Shown here piece by piece: positions 1-10,093 of a DNA stretch of 64,000 nt. Each line of letters begins with the position of its first letter. The first letter of the stretch is position 1. The DNA is from Enoplolaimus lenunculus. Lineage: Eukaryota; Nematoda; Enoplea; Enoplida; Thoracostomopsidae. The translations under genes and the position numbers were made by a program. A model generated the notes under the pieces. The model searched no databases and had not been told where the DNA came from. It worked only from the letters and a program-made list of their open reading frames with translations. The stretch lies in assembly GCA_030248215.1 (NCBI GenBank), contig JASANG010001203.1, positions 26,088 through 90,087 on the forward strand, read 5' to 3'.

Positions 1-165
1 CACCATTAACCCCTTCTCACATTGAGTTGCCTATAGGCAACTCAGCGCACTGCGTATACGTTAAACAGTATATATCGCACAGTGTTTACCAATTGCAACA
101 CGTATACATAGTACTAAATCACCACAAGACGTGAGAGCCCACTCGGGCTCGAGCGTCAAGCTCCT

Positions 166-230
166 ATAGCTGAGTGGTGATGGTATACGCCTCCCACGCC
201 AGACACTGGAGTTCGAATCCTAGCATAAAA
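166..230 (+). repeat. tRNA-Gly(CCC)-like sequence, pseudogene or SINE head
   Basis: The segment has a good pol III A box (TAGCTGAGTGG), a glycine CCC anticodon arm (CGCCTCCCACGC) and a B box (GAGTTCGAATCC). The acceptor stem and T stem do not pair properly, so this is a tRNA-derived relic or the head of a SINE rather than a working tRNA. The flanks show no coding sequence. Confidence 0.55.
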
Positions 231-764
231 GTAGGTCTCAGGGGAAATAGAAAATATTCATGTGAGAAAGGGTTAAGTCCCAATAAATGGAAAAACAAGC
301 TCCTGTTTTTCTGCTCAACGTTCACAATAAACGGATGGCTATTGCTTTTGTTGATTTATAGATATGAATTTTTCGCTATTTAGCAATCACTGTTACTATA
401 TTACAATGTATTTCTTAAAACTTATTATATCCTTCGTTTGAGCACTCAAAGAGAAAAAAGGTATATAATACCAGACAATTTGTAAACAAAACCAGATCTT
501 AATAAGACGACACGTTAAGCTATAATTTGTAGCGCTATTTTAACCTGTGTTGGAGTTCTGTAATTATTTTTTGTGCCACTTTCGAAAACTGTGAATAAGC
601 AAAAAATAAAATTTTGCAGGGTTTCAGTTTAATGTAATAAATTAATCAGCAATTATGAGCAGAAATCATCATCATCAAAAGAACCTAGCAAAATACTTGT
701 GATAAACCAATTTTTGCCCACCAATGACAGAAAATCATATTTCCAAAGTCCATTGTACGCATAC
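231..764. other. AT-rich segment, nothing recognised
   Basis: I see no exon, TIR pair or clear repeat here. It is probably NBN intron, since the last NBN exon I can read ends in a donor site at 763-764 and the rest of the gene must lie at lower coordinates, beyond the window edge. Confidence 0.4.
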
Positions 765-3614
765 CTGTGTATTGTTAAAGAAATACAAAGTTCTTCCTTC
801 AAATAGTGTTTTTCGACATGTGGTAGGCTGCAGAGCTACGCATTCGCCTTCTAAAGTTGGTTCAGTGATTGGTGGCACATAGCTGAAATAAAACAAAACA
901 ACCGTATTTTCAACAGTGTTTTAGCGCCAATCATCAGTTAGCAAAAGGTTTTGAAAAACGCCAACAACGAAAACCAGTGGCACTGAAATTCAGTGCGCTT
1001 GAAGGATAGATTTAATTCTAGAAACGCTCTAAATTTGGACGATAATCATTTTTCATCGTTCGAAAGTCACCGAACTTGAACATAACTGCCCAAAGAAAAC
1101 AGTATTAGCAGCCGATAAATATGGCGACCAATCGTCAGTTGCAACCGGGAAAAATTTTATAGCAAGGGTAAGAGGCGCTTTCGTCCACTGGAGGAAGTTA
1201 CACACAAACCCATTCAGTAGTAGACCCTTACTACTTCATAATTCTGTCCTTGGTTCTTTTCATCAAGTCAGATCCCAACCGCAATTTACTTGCAATACAC
1301 CACAACCATACCTGCAAGGATTAACAGGACCATGAGGTGTTAGGTTTGACGCATCTTTCACCAGATCAATAAAATAATCTAGTGTAACCAAATTGCAACA
1401 AGACAGCAAACACGATATTGCCTAAAACGTATGAACGTAGAACTACTGATAACCAGAGTATGTACTTGGGCTTTGCATGGTACAAAATGTACCAGCACGC
1501 GTTGGGTAATCGCCGTACCCCCTTATTTCGGGGGTCGATATCACATGCAATACCACTACACTTACTTTAACAGTATTTTAAAATAGAATCGGATCATTTC
1601 TGACACCGTCTACAGTCACACATTTTTTCGAAGTTCGCACAGTACCCCACTCAAATACGGGGGAATCGACGAAAAAAGCAACATACGCTGGGTACATTCT
1701 ATTGCACACACACAATGTACTGTTGCACACACCTGTAAAGAGTCATTATCGAATCTTGATTATACTTACAACTAATTTAAATGCGCATGAATCAAAATGC
1801 TCAAAAATTAGGATGACATATTCTGCAGCACACAGCTTTTTAAGTGATCTTAAAACTTTCTCCAAAATGCATATTATACTGGCATCTGACATTTCAAGTT
1901 CAAAAAGGTTCATGCCCCGTTTTTTAATACAAACCATCAACAGGTAACAGATACGTACAGCCAGAATGAAGAGTAGCCAGCATTTTAAAAAATAGCTATT
2001 ATATGCTTTACAAAGAAATTAAACATGGAATTCTTGTGTTACCAACACAAAAATTAGCTTAAATACCCATGGATAAAATGCAAAAAGGACAGAAAGAGGG
2101 GTTTCACCCCTAACTTCGATGGCTACACCCTTGGGTACAGCAGTTGTTTTTACAGAACTACTTTTTAAACAAATAATTTTTAGCGAATTCTGTTTCAAAC
2201 ACAATACTCCAAGCCTACCTTTACGGTAACTGTAAACAAATTCATGCATAAATGAGTGCAATTCGATGTCCACTCTGATACAAGATATCCGCCCAGCTTG
2301 CACAGTGTGTCTTTTAAAGCTAGTTTTTCGGCGGCCGTCAGCGCAGATGAGCATACAATCAACGGTTCATGAATAAACCTAAAAACTTGAAAAACAAATC
2401 AATTACGCTGAAATTAGTTTTGAAAATCCCACAAGTATAGCGATGGAAATTCTGTGCCACTTCTAGAGACTCGGATGCAATTTGCTAAAAAATTTTCTCA
2501 CGGTAGTAAAAATTTTGAAGCACAGGTGTAGCATACAGCCTAAATCGTACATTTATGAATAAGATAACAAAGTAGCTTTATCCCTACTAAAAGTAAGCTT
2601 GTTGCCAAGAAAAAACATTAATACAATAATTTTTATTTTTGAGGTAGAAATAACAGCAATTTGTACTTCATAACTAAAAATCCGACAAAACCCGGTACAA
2701 ATTGTAAAATAGAACATAGTGAACAGTTTGTTTATTTAAAATTTTAACAATTATTTTCAACCATTTGAAACTAAAATTACTCATATTCGTATTCTTTTGC
2801 AGCGCCGAAAATAATTCGATCGCCAGAATAGAGCGATGCAGCTGCTTTGACAATACGCCGGCCATTCACAAACGTTCCAATCTTTGATGTATCGGTTAAC
2901 GTAACAGTAGCTGCCTTTCCGACAGAGTTCTAAAACAGAAGCAACATGTTTACAAGCTACAATTCTTTCAACAACATTGATATAATTGCTTCTGCACAAA
3001 AACTACCCATATACAGCAAAATTTTCGTGTTACTTATTATGCGTTAAACTTGCTATTATTCATTGTTGTTTTGTTAATACCAACTGACCAGATTAGCTAC
3101 AATATCCGCAACACCAACATCTCAAAACACGCCCTATGACCCTGTCACTGGAACTAGTATTTTTTGCATGGATGGAATTGTCATTTTAAAATCAAAAATT
3201 AGCTTGAACAATGACCAAATGATCGAAACCGCTCCAGCTTATCTAAACAACATACAATGGCCTAGTATAGATTAGTTGTAGCACTAGCACTAACTCGAGT
3301 GCGTTTAACCAAACTCAATCCGCACTATCATCACACTGTTCCCAATTTGTGATTTGTTATTTTCGTAAAAAAATTAAGTATTTAATCAAAACGGCGACGT
3401 TAAGCCAGCCTTTAAACAGAAGACAAACAAAATTTAACAAAAATCCAGCCCATATTCTTAACCTAAAGTATTACCGAATCATTTGCCGAATACTCCACTG
3501 ATATAGTTGCTTGCTGCCGACTGACCGAATTGTGCGGTATTAAAAATGCATCGTCAGAACGTATACGACCAACTGCAAGTTCTTTGTTAGCAAGCAATAT
3601 TACGCGAGATGCCT
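765..3614 (-). CDS. NBN: Nibrin (NBN/NBS1), partial: FHA, BRCT1 and start of BRCT2
   Basis: NBN is the adaptor of the MRE11-RAD50-NBN complex. Its FHA-BRCT module binds phospho-proteins such as MDC1 and CtIP at DNA breaks. Five exons read in order on the minus strand: 3614-3475 (FHA start, motif LAVGRIRSDD and NSVSRQQATI), 2929-2781 (FHA end, DTSKIGTFVNG), 2378-2225 (HEPLIVCSSALTA, LGGYLVSEWTSNCTHL, BRCT1), 1187-1087 (end of BRCT1, FFPVATDDWSPYL) and 882-765 (YVPPITEPTLEG, KTLFEGRTLYFF, linker into BRCT2). Every junction is GT-AG and phase-consistent. The donor used at 2224 (GTAAAG) gives a gapless match to human NBN. The donor at 1086 (GTTATG) is weak but is the only one in phase. The first exon (human has 37 coding bases, phase 1) was not found upstream of 3614. 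The second BRCT and the MRE11/ATM-binding C terminus lie beyond base 1. The FHA histidine of the human SRNHA motif is glutamine here. Confidence 0.9.
1440..1760. mobile_element. Degenerate MITE, CAAGAGTG family, in NBN intron
   Basis: Two inverted arms are recognisable: a GTACAAAATGTACCAG segment near 1480 with a following poly-C/poly-G block, and a GGGTACATTC segment near 1690. They match the arms of the better copies at 28554-28897 and 55886-56227. The ends are eroded and no target-site duplication is visible. It sits in the intron between the NBN exons at 2225 and 1187. Confidence 0.5.
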
Positions 3615-4655
3615 CTGAAAAACCAAAAAATTATATTAAACGATTAGCTGTTGGAGCAATATTGTAAGTGTTGGGTGTTTAAAGCTTTACAGTTTAGGAT
3701 TTTCACTGCTTTGGAGCAAAAGTAACTACACCAGAATGTTGTTTCTGGTTAAAATATTGATATGTTGACGATGATTTCGGTTGTCCGTTTTGCACTGAGC
3801 GCTGCAAGGAAGACGAAGGTGGTCATATAATACGACGTGTAATTTTTCCAAGCAATGTGAGACCGGATATACGGCTCTGGCAATAAACAATCGACATCCG
3901 CTTTTAGTATTAAACATTTCCGGATATTTATCACTCAAAACGAATACGACATGTAATTTTTTCAACCAGTATATGATCGGATATCCGTCTTTGGCAATAA
4001 ATAAACGACATCCGCTTTCAATATTCAATATTCCCGGATATTTATCACTCTGATAAAAAGTCTTTATATGCAAAATGACGGCATTCCGCTGTAAATTGAA
4101 ACACGGTTGACATTAAAACAAGTGTATGACCAAAATTAAAAAATAGAATGAGAAATTCTACATAACTGTGATTAAGCTTTAGTTTTTCTAACTAATTAAA
4201 CTAAATTATAAAAGCCTTGTTCACAATTTGACAATTCTATTCTAGAAACCAACATATTAATAACTTAAATTTAGTCTCCAATAGGAATAGGAATCAGAAA
4301 CATGCTTAAGTTATGTTGAAATATTAAAAGCTAAAAATCATTATTTAAGCAAGAATGCATAGGTAAGTTAAATTTGAACAAGAGCGTACCCAGGGGGCGT
4401 TAAGGAGTAAACCCCTTTGTGATTTTTTCCCAAGGTGTTTGGAAAGCTTTTCAGTTGGCAACACTTACAAAAGGCAAACCACCCCCTTCCAAAATTCTGG
4501 CTTGGCCCTGGATGTAGATAAGAGGTTATGTTCATTTCAAGATTTACGTACATCCTCCAATGATGCAAATTACTTTCAAACATACCGTCCGAAACAAGCC
4601 GAATATAATACACCATAAAGTTAAGCTATCAATATTCACAACCTGAAATCATATA
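3615..4655. other. Intergenic or NBN intron 1, with a short tandem duplication
   Basis: No exon could be supported. The segment should contain the missing NBN first exon or its intron. Apart from the tandem pair at 3832-4050 it is plain AT-rich sequence. Confidence 0.4.
3832..4050. repeat. Tandem duplication, period about 114 bp
   Basis: Two diverged copies, about 3832-3936 and 3946-4050, both begin ACGAC(G/A)TGTAATTTTT and end CGGATATTTATCACTC. On the minus strand both are open and give similar peptides (DKYPG..., SGCRLFIA...), but nothing else supports a gene. Confidence 0.75.
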
Positions 4656-5968
4656 TGTCAGTCAAGGTAGGAACCGGGACATCTGACCTTTCTACCAAGC
4701 AGCTGGAAAAGCGGGCTAGACCCGGGATCGAACTCTCAGCCTATGGATCCTTAAGCGAGCACTCTACCACTGCGCCACGCAGCCCGCCTGTCCAACTACC
4801 ATTTTCGTCGACTATATGTGTCGACCGTATGCTGCCAGCCAGCATACATACAGTGCACTGCATTATATTGCATGTGCACATAACGGACAAGCATGTCTCA
4901 CATGCTTACCTGCCCTTATTTTCAACAAGGTCGTCCCTTGACCGTCCATCCTATTTTCGACTGGATACCGTGCTCATAGCGCGGCAATTTGCCATTGCAC
5001 TCACGACGTAGCCCCCATGTCAGTCTAGGTAGGAACCAAGGGACATCAGACCTTTTAACCAAGCAGCTGGAAAAGCGAGCTAGAGCGGGGATCGAACTCT
5101 CAGCATATGGATCCTTAAGCGAGCACTCTACCACTGCGCCACGCAGCCCGCCTCTCCAACTGCATGCTTCGTCGACTATATGTGTCGACTGTACAACACA
5201 ATGTGCATTGCATTTACTGCATATGCACTAGGACAAGCACGTCTCACATGCTTACATGCCCTTTTTTCAACAAGGTCGTCCCTTGACCGTCCATCCTATT
5301 TTCGACTGGATACCGTGTTCATAGCGCGGCAGTTTGCCATTGCGTCCACGGAGTAGCCCCCATGTCAGTCTAGGTAGGAACCGGGACATCAGACCTTTTA
5401 ACTAAGCAGCTGGAAAAGCGGGCTAGAGCGGGGATCGAACTCTCAGCCTATGGATCCTTAAGCGAGCACTCTACCACTGCGCTACGCAGCCCGCCTCTCC
5501 AACTGCATGCTTCGTCGACTATATGTGTCGACCGTATGCTGCCAGCCAGCATACATACAGTGCACTGCACTATATTGCATGTGCACATAACGGACAAGCA
5601 TGTCTCACATGCTTACATGCCCTTGTTTTCAACAAGGTCGTCCCTTGACCGTCCATCCTATTTTCGACTGGATACCGTGCTCATAGCGCGGCAATTTGCC
5701 ATTGCACTCACGACGTAGCCCCCATGTCAGTCTAGGTAGGAACCAAGGGACATCAGACCTTTTAACCAAGCAGCTGGAAAAGCGAGCTAGAGCGTGGATC
5801 GAACTCTCAGCATATGGATCCTTAAGCGAGCACTCTACCACTGCGCCACGCAGCCCGCCTCTCCAACTGCATGCTTCGTCGACAGCCCGCCTCTCCAACT
5901 GCATGCTTCGTCGACTATATGTGTCGACTGTACAACACAATGTGCATTGCATTTACTGCATATGCACT
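4656..5968 (-). repeat. Tandem array of four tRNA-derived SINE units
   Basis: Four head-to-tail units lie on the minus strand, each beginning (plus-strand sense) with a variant of ATGTCAGTCTAGGTAGGAACC: about 4656-5000, 5017-5356, 5359-5720 and 5723-5968. Read on the minus strand each carries a 73-nt tRNA-like head with acceptor bases GGGCT...AGCCC, an A box TGGCGCAGTGG and a B box GAGTTCGATCC, then a tail with GTCGACACATATAGTCGAC. Units 1 and 3 share a longer tail with a CAGCCAGCATAC block. Units 2 and 4 share a shorter one, so the array looks like a duplicated dimer with a period near 703 bp. Unit 4 has a further ~34-bp internal duplication at 5847-5915. Confidence 0.85.
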
Positions 5969-6177
5969 TAAACAGTTTCGTTGTCGCTCAAAACTCGCTA
6001 CCTGAGTAAACTTATCAGTAACATCGCCCGTGTTAAGGGTTTGGAACAACCTTCACATTGTCCCACGTAAAGGAAGCCAAGTAGAATGGCTATTTGGCTA
6101 AGCTTAGAATTTCTATTGGTTAAAGCATACCTAACTGGGTCGGGTTCTTTTCGGTTATCCACCTAAAACCAACGTTG

Positions 6178-6404
6178 ACCCAAAATGGTTGGATTTTAAA
6201 AAATTTTGCATATTATGCTGGCAGCGAGCCAAATAAGTCATTTGACCATAACTCGTTAACCAGACGTCTGATAGCGGAACAATCACACCATTCAACTCAG
6301 CTCTGTAAGCTGCATTCAATGGTATATAATTTGTTTAATTTTTTAACAAAAAAATTTTGGGTCACAAGGGGTCCTAAAATTTTAAAAATCCAACCTTTTT
6401 TGGG
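6178..6404. mobile_element. Small TIR element
   Basis: The left arm GACCCAAAATGGTTGGATTT is mirrored on the right by AAATCCAACCTTTTTTGGGC, each followed inward by AAAATTTT. The arms are about 32 bp with a few mismatches. No target duplication could be fixed and no coding sequence lies between. Confidence 0.6.
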
Positions 6405-6549
6405 CAAACGCCGGCTGGGGGTAAAATAACGAAGAGACCCATATATCCTGGTTACGATTATACCGGAATCGGAACAACAAATATATACCGGCATCGGAAC
6501 AACCACATTTGTGACTATGCGGATAATTTGTATTAACAAGTAAAATATT

Positions 6550-6690
6550 GATTTAGAGTGTCTGCTTGCTGGCAAAAATTCTCGAAAATATCGCATGAAC
6601 AAATTGGCAATCATTTTTGTCTCTGAAAAGCTAAACTACAATCAATTATTGATAAGTTAATTATCGAAACAATTTAATAAATAAATGATG
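6550..6690 (+). repeat. Dispersed repeat shared with 45340-45450
   Basis: Both places contain CTGGCAA, AAATTGGCAATCATTTTT, AAGCTAAACTACAAT and ATTGATAAGTTAA in the same order and spacing. Family unknown. Confidence 0.65.
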
Positions 6691-7304
6691 CTGAATTTTT
6701 ATACAACATATCACAACAAATATATTATATATATACCTACGTAAATATAGCTGCATGTGCATATGTAAACAGGAGCGCATAAGTGTGTACTCCGGGTATA
6801 TTTGAGTCCCGGGCAATTGGGACGGCCTTTATAGTATACATGGGCCACAACAAGCAGGCATAAAATTAAAATGTGGAAATTCCGATTCCGATTGATTGTG
6901 CAATTGGAATTGGAACTCTATTTGAATCAGAATTCTAATCGGAATCCGAATCCAGATTGCACCCTGAAGTCAATATTGTTAAAAATAGAGATACAATTTT
7001 GTTAGCGACCCATTTATACATCTAAATTAAGCGTACGGTCCCTTTTTCAAATCTTGCCCTACACAAATCTACTACAGAAACGAAATGTCTACTGCGCGGT
7101 TAACTTTAAATAAAGCATTTGAAACTTTATGTAAACACAACAAACTGACATTTAAACGCGAAAACAATAGGATTAATAAGACGTCGTCAAAAATAAACAA
7201 AAAATGCAAAAAATTGAAATCAATCCAGAGGTCACCAAGCTTGACAATTGCATTATCGCCTGTACTACTTATACCGAGTCCAAACATTCACAACAGGGTA
7301 CGGC

Positions 7305-7630
7305 CTATGTTACTTTAAAACCCGACTCATTTTCCTGGGACAGAAATGTACCAGGAGTACATTCCAAAAATCTAATTGGGATGGTGGGACAGATGAGACA
7401 GTGGGGACACTTGGGACAGCTGGGTCAGATGGGAAACTTGCGACACTTAGGACAGATATATGTATATATATATGGTATATATAATATATACACATATATA
7501 CGTGTGCATATATGTATATATACCTACGTAAATATATCTGCCTGTGCATATGTAAACAGGAGCGCATAAGTGTGCACTCCGGGTATATTTGTGTTCCGGG
7601 CAATTGAGACGGCCTTTATAGTAACATGGA
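7305..7630. mobile_element. MITE with GTTACTTTAAA ends and an internal minisatellite
   Basis: The element starts ATGTTACTTTAAAACCCGAC and ends GACGGCCTTTATAGTAACAT. A second copy at 62325-62545 has the ends GTTACCCTAAAGGCCGTCCC and GGTATGGCCTTTATGTAACAT. Inside is a GGGACAG-type minisatellite of degenerate ~10-bp units at 7375-7460, followed by (TA)n. The right arm alone, with ACAGGAGCGCATAAGTGTG, also occurs at 6765-6845. Confidence 0.7.
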
Positions 7631-8457
7631 CCCAGGGGACAATCTCAAGTTGTGACACAACTAGAGCGAGCGCAAAGCATACATGGATTCTGTAATTTAT
7701 GCTTATACACGAGTAAAATAACGCCGAAAATACCAATTCCTCTCCAACTCCATTTGAAGCAGTGGCAAGTACATAATTAACTTTTTAAATATTTCAATAC
7801 CATGAAAGTCTTAAATTTTTCGATTTCTCGACAGCTACAGGCCGTTTCGCATTTGTACTGATTCAATTCAAACAATATTAACGGCTCTCAAAACACTACA
7901 AAATTTAAATTTACTTTAAGCACAAAATACAGCACGCAAGAAACAATGTTCATAACCAAATCTCAATATTATCAGCCCCAATAAGTTTACGCAAGCCAAT
8001 CCTACTGCAAAAAACTAATTCAACTCGTTCACACTAACTACTTTTAGTTCACATTTTCAACACTCATTTTACGATCAAAAAAATTAGAAAAGTACAACTC
8101 TAAGCTAAACCGTTGCAGCTATAATCATTGCTTGAAATAAATTTGGTGATACCAACCAGATAAAAATTATACTAAGCCGGATATATCACCGGGATGGCAT
8201 TAAAACAATCAAAATGTATAATGCCACCCTAACCCTGTTAATAAAAATCAGCATACAAGTATACTACAAAATTAATATGCACAGCGCAGATCCGTGTTCG
8301 TTTAATATCGAAAAGATCAACACACATTATCCAACATAACTTGCTAGCTGGCACAGTATTAATTATATCCTTAATCACAACCTGATCTAAGTGACCTCTG
8401 CCGAAACCAGAGCTCAATATCTAAAATTTGATAGTTATTGTCACGTTTTCGAAGTTA

Positions 8458-8969
8458 TGCGGGGTTCACGTTACCGATTGTGCGCTTGGGATCTGTTTTG
8501 TCACCTACCCATAGCAGTAGGTAGAAACAACCTATATGAATAGGTTGCTAGCTAGCTACAACCCATATGGGTACCTTACGTTTGTAGCTATGGGTAGCTA
8601 GTCTTCGGTTTGTTACCCATATGGGTACCTTGAGTTTGTTTTAACAATATTTATAGTTTGCGTAATTTTTCAGATTTTATCCAAAGATATATTGTAAAAA
8701 AGACTAAACCAGACTTGTAAAACAAAACTCACTGTACTGAGCTGTTTTAAAAAGCAAGCTTGAAAGTGCATTATGTTGACATCTATATGGGCTACGAGTA
8801 GACATCTCGACTCTACCCATATGGGTAGGTCAATATTTCAAAAACCTAGCTATGTGCAACATTGTATTTTCTGTTGGTATCCATATGGGTAACAAAAAAG
8901 TTAGTGTATCGCCATGGGCACCGTGACAAAACAGGTACCAAGCGCACAATTGGTAACGTGAACCCCGCA
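8458..8969. mobile_element. Harbinger-like MITE with TTA target duplication
   Basis: The ends are TGCGGGGTTCACGTTACC and its inverted match GGTAACGTGAACCCCGCA. The inverted repeat runs on through a GTGCGCTTGG segment for about 45 bp. TTA flanks both sides (8455-8457 and 8970-8972), the usual target of PIF/Harbinger elements. The interior carries four copies of the palindrome CCCATATGGG or close variants (near 8563, 8614, 8816 and 8880) and no ORF of note. Confidence 0.75.
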
Positions 8970-10093
8970 TTATATGCACCATTTTTGCTAATGTTAACAT
9001 GTGAAACTACTGAGGGTGGTCCTATACTTTGTGACTGTTTCAACGGCGTCCAGTCCCACCTGGCACTTTACCACAATGCACGTCAAAAATGAAATTTTTA
9101 TACGACAATTATAGCACTAACCCTAAGCCTTCCGTTGTACTTTTCACTTTCAGATTTCGTTCACAAATTTATGTTGTAACTTTTGTCTTTAGCTCCTAAA
9201 ATGCGTTCTTCAGCACTGGAAACACTAGACTTAAAAGGCGACTAATCACAACGCTACTTACATAGTCATAATACCGCCAGCTTTGGTAACTACACACCGG
9301 TGCTCATTTATAGCTGAAACATCGAAAGAATACTTTAACAACCTGTAAGTATTAGATATTTTACAGTATATCGTAGTATGACTACAGAACAAACGATTTG
9401 ATATATCACAGAAAGTATTATTTAGTTTTATTACTATCTAAAAACCTTTTATTTGTCTATCGTGCAATTGGCGTAAAACAACAGATTGTGCAACAATTTT
9501 AAACATTAAACAAACATAATACTGTTTTTCTTTCCATGCGAGATTTCACATCAAAAATCAATAAGACACTTGGACGCATATTTAAGCTTAATGCTACCGG
9601 AATCGTACATATAACAATCACAAATTAGCAAATTAGAAACGCTGAGCAGCAGCATATGAAACACTTGCTTCTGTACTAAAATCAACACGTTGGCCTATGT
9701 TTTATTTTAGGTCCATCTCGTTTTCTGGTAGGACTACCAAAGCGTATGCTTAAATTTTAGACTATATTTTTTCACTAGCTTAAGGTTACAATTTTAAACG
9801 CTTATGCTTATAGTTAGTAATATATTTCATCTGCTGCTACGGTCCTAAAAAGTAACATTGGCCAACACCTTTACGCTATTCCAAACCTTCGCAGTGCTGA
9901 ATAACTTTTCAGCCTGAAAAGAGGCGGGAACTAAAGTGATATTAAACGCTCTAGAAAGCCAGTGGGATCTCAAAGCCGAATTTCCTTCATAACCTTTCCA
10001 GTGTTGTACAGCCAATCAAAACAAAGCAGACTTAATTAAATATTAAACTTAAAATATTAAAATTTAAAACACCAATAATCAAGTGACATGCGT
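8970..10093. other. Downstream of the zinc transporter, mostly unassigned
   Basis: This is the 3' side of the zinc transporter and should hold its 3' UTR. I could not place a convincing poly(A) signal. A diverged CTTAGG-family MITE is at 9691-9863; the rest shows nothing recognisable. Confidence 0.4.
9691..9863. mobile_element. CTTAGG-family MITE, diverged copy
   Basis: The ends GGCCTATGTTTTATTTTAGG and TCCTAAAAAGTAACATTGGCC are inverted to each other and match the copy at 34912-35088. The interior has the family signature TTTTAGACTAT and GCTTATGCTTA, with the hexamers decayed. Confidence 0.6.

Larger units (their letters stand above)
5969..8457. other. Intergenic, repeat-rich, no gene found
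   Basis: The segment holds a small TIR element (6178-6404), a copy of a sequence that recurs at 45340-45450, two copies of a MITE end (6765-6845 and 7305-7630) and AT microsatellite at 7450-7530. No exon with splice signals and a recognisable product was seen. Confidence 0.5.

Noticed and set aside
1746-1940. Minus-strand ORF of 64 codons as an NBN exon
   Set aside because: It lies between two NBN exons, but a better exon at 1087-1187 completes BRCT1 in phase and gaplessly. This ORF has no acceptor and no match.
4655-6009. Several ORFs of 60-118 codons on both strands
   Set aside because: All fall in the tandem SINE array and repeat the same peptide from each unit; they are not genes.
7370-7460. 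CRISPR-like short repeats
   Set aside because: The units are about 10 bp, contiguous and without spacers, inside a eukaryotic MITE.
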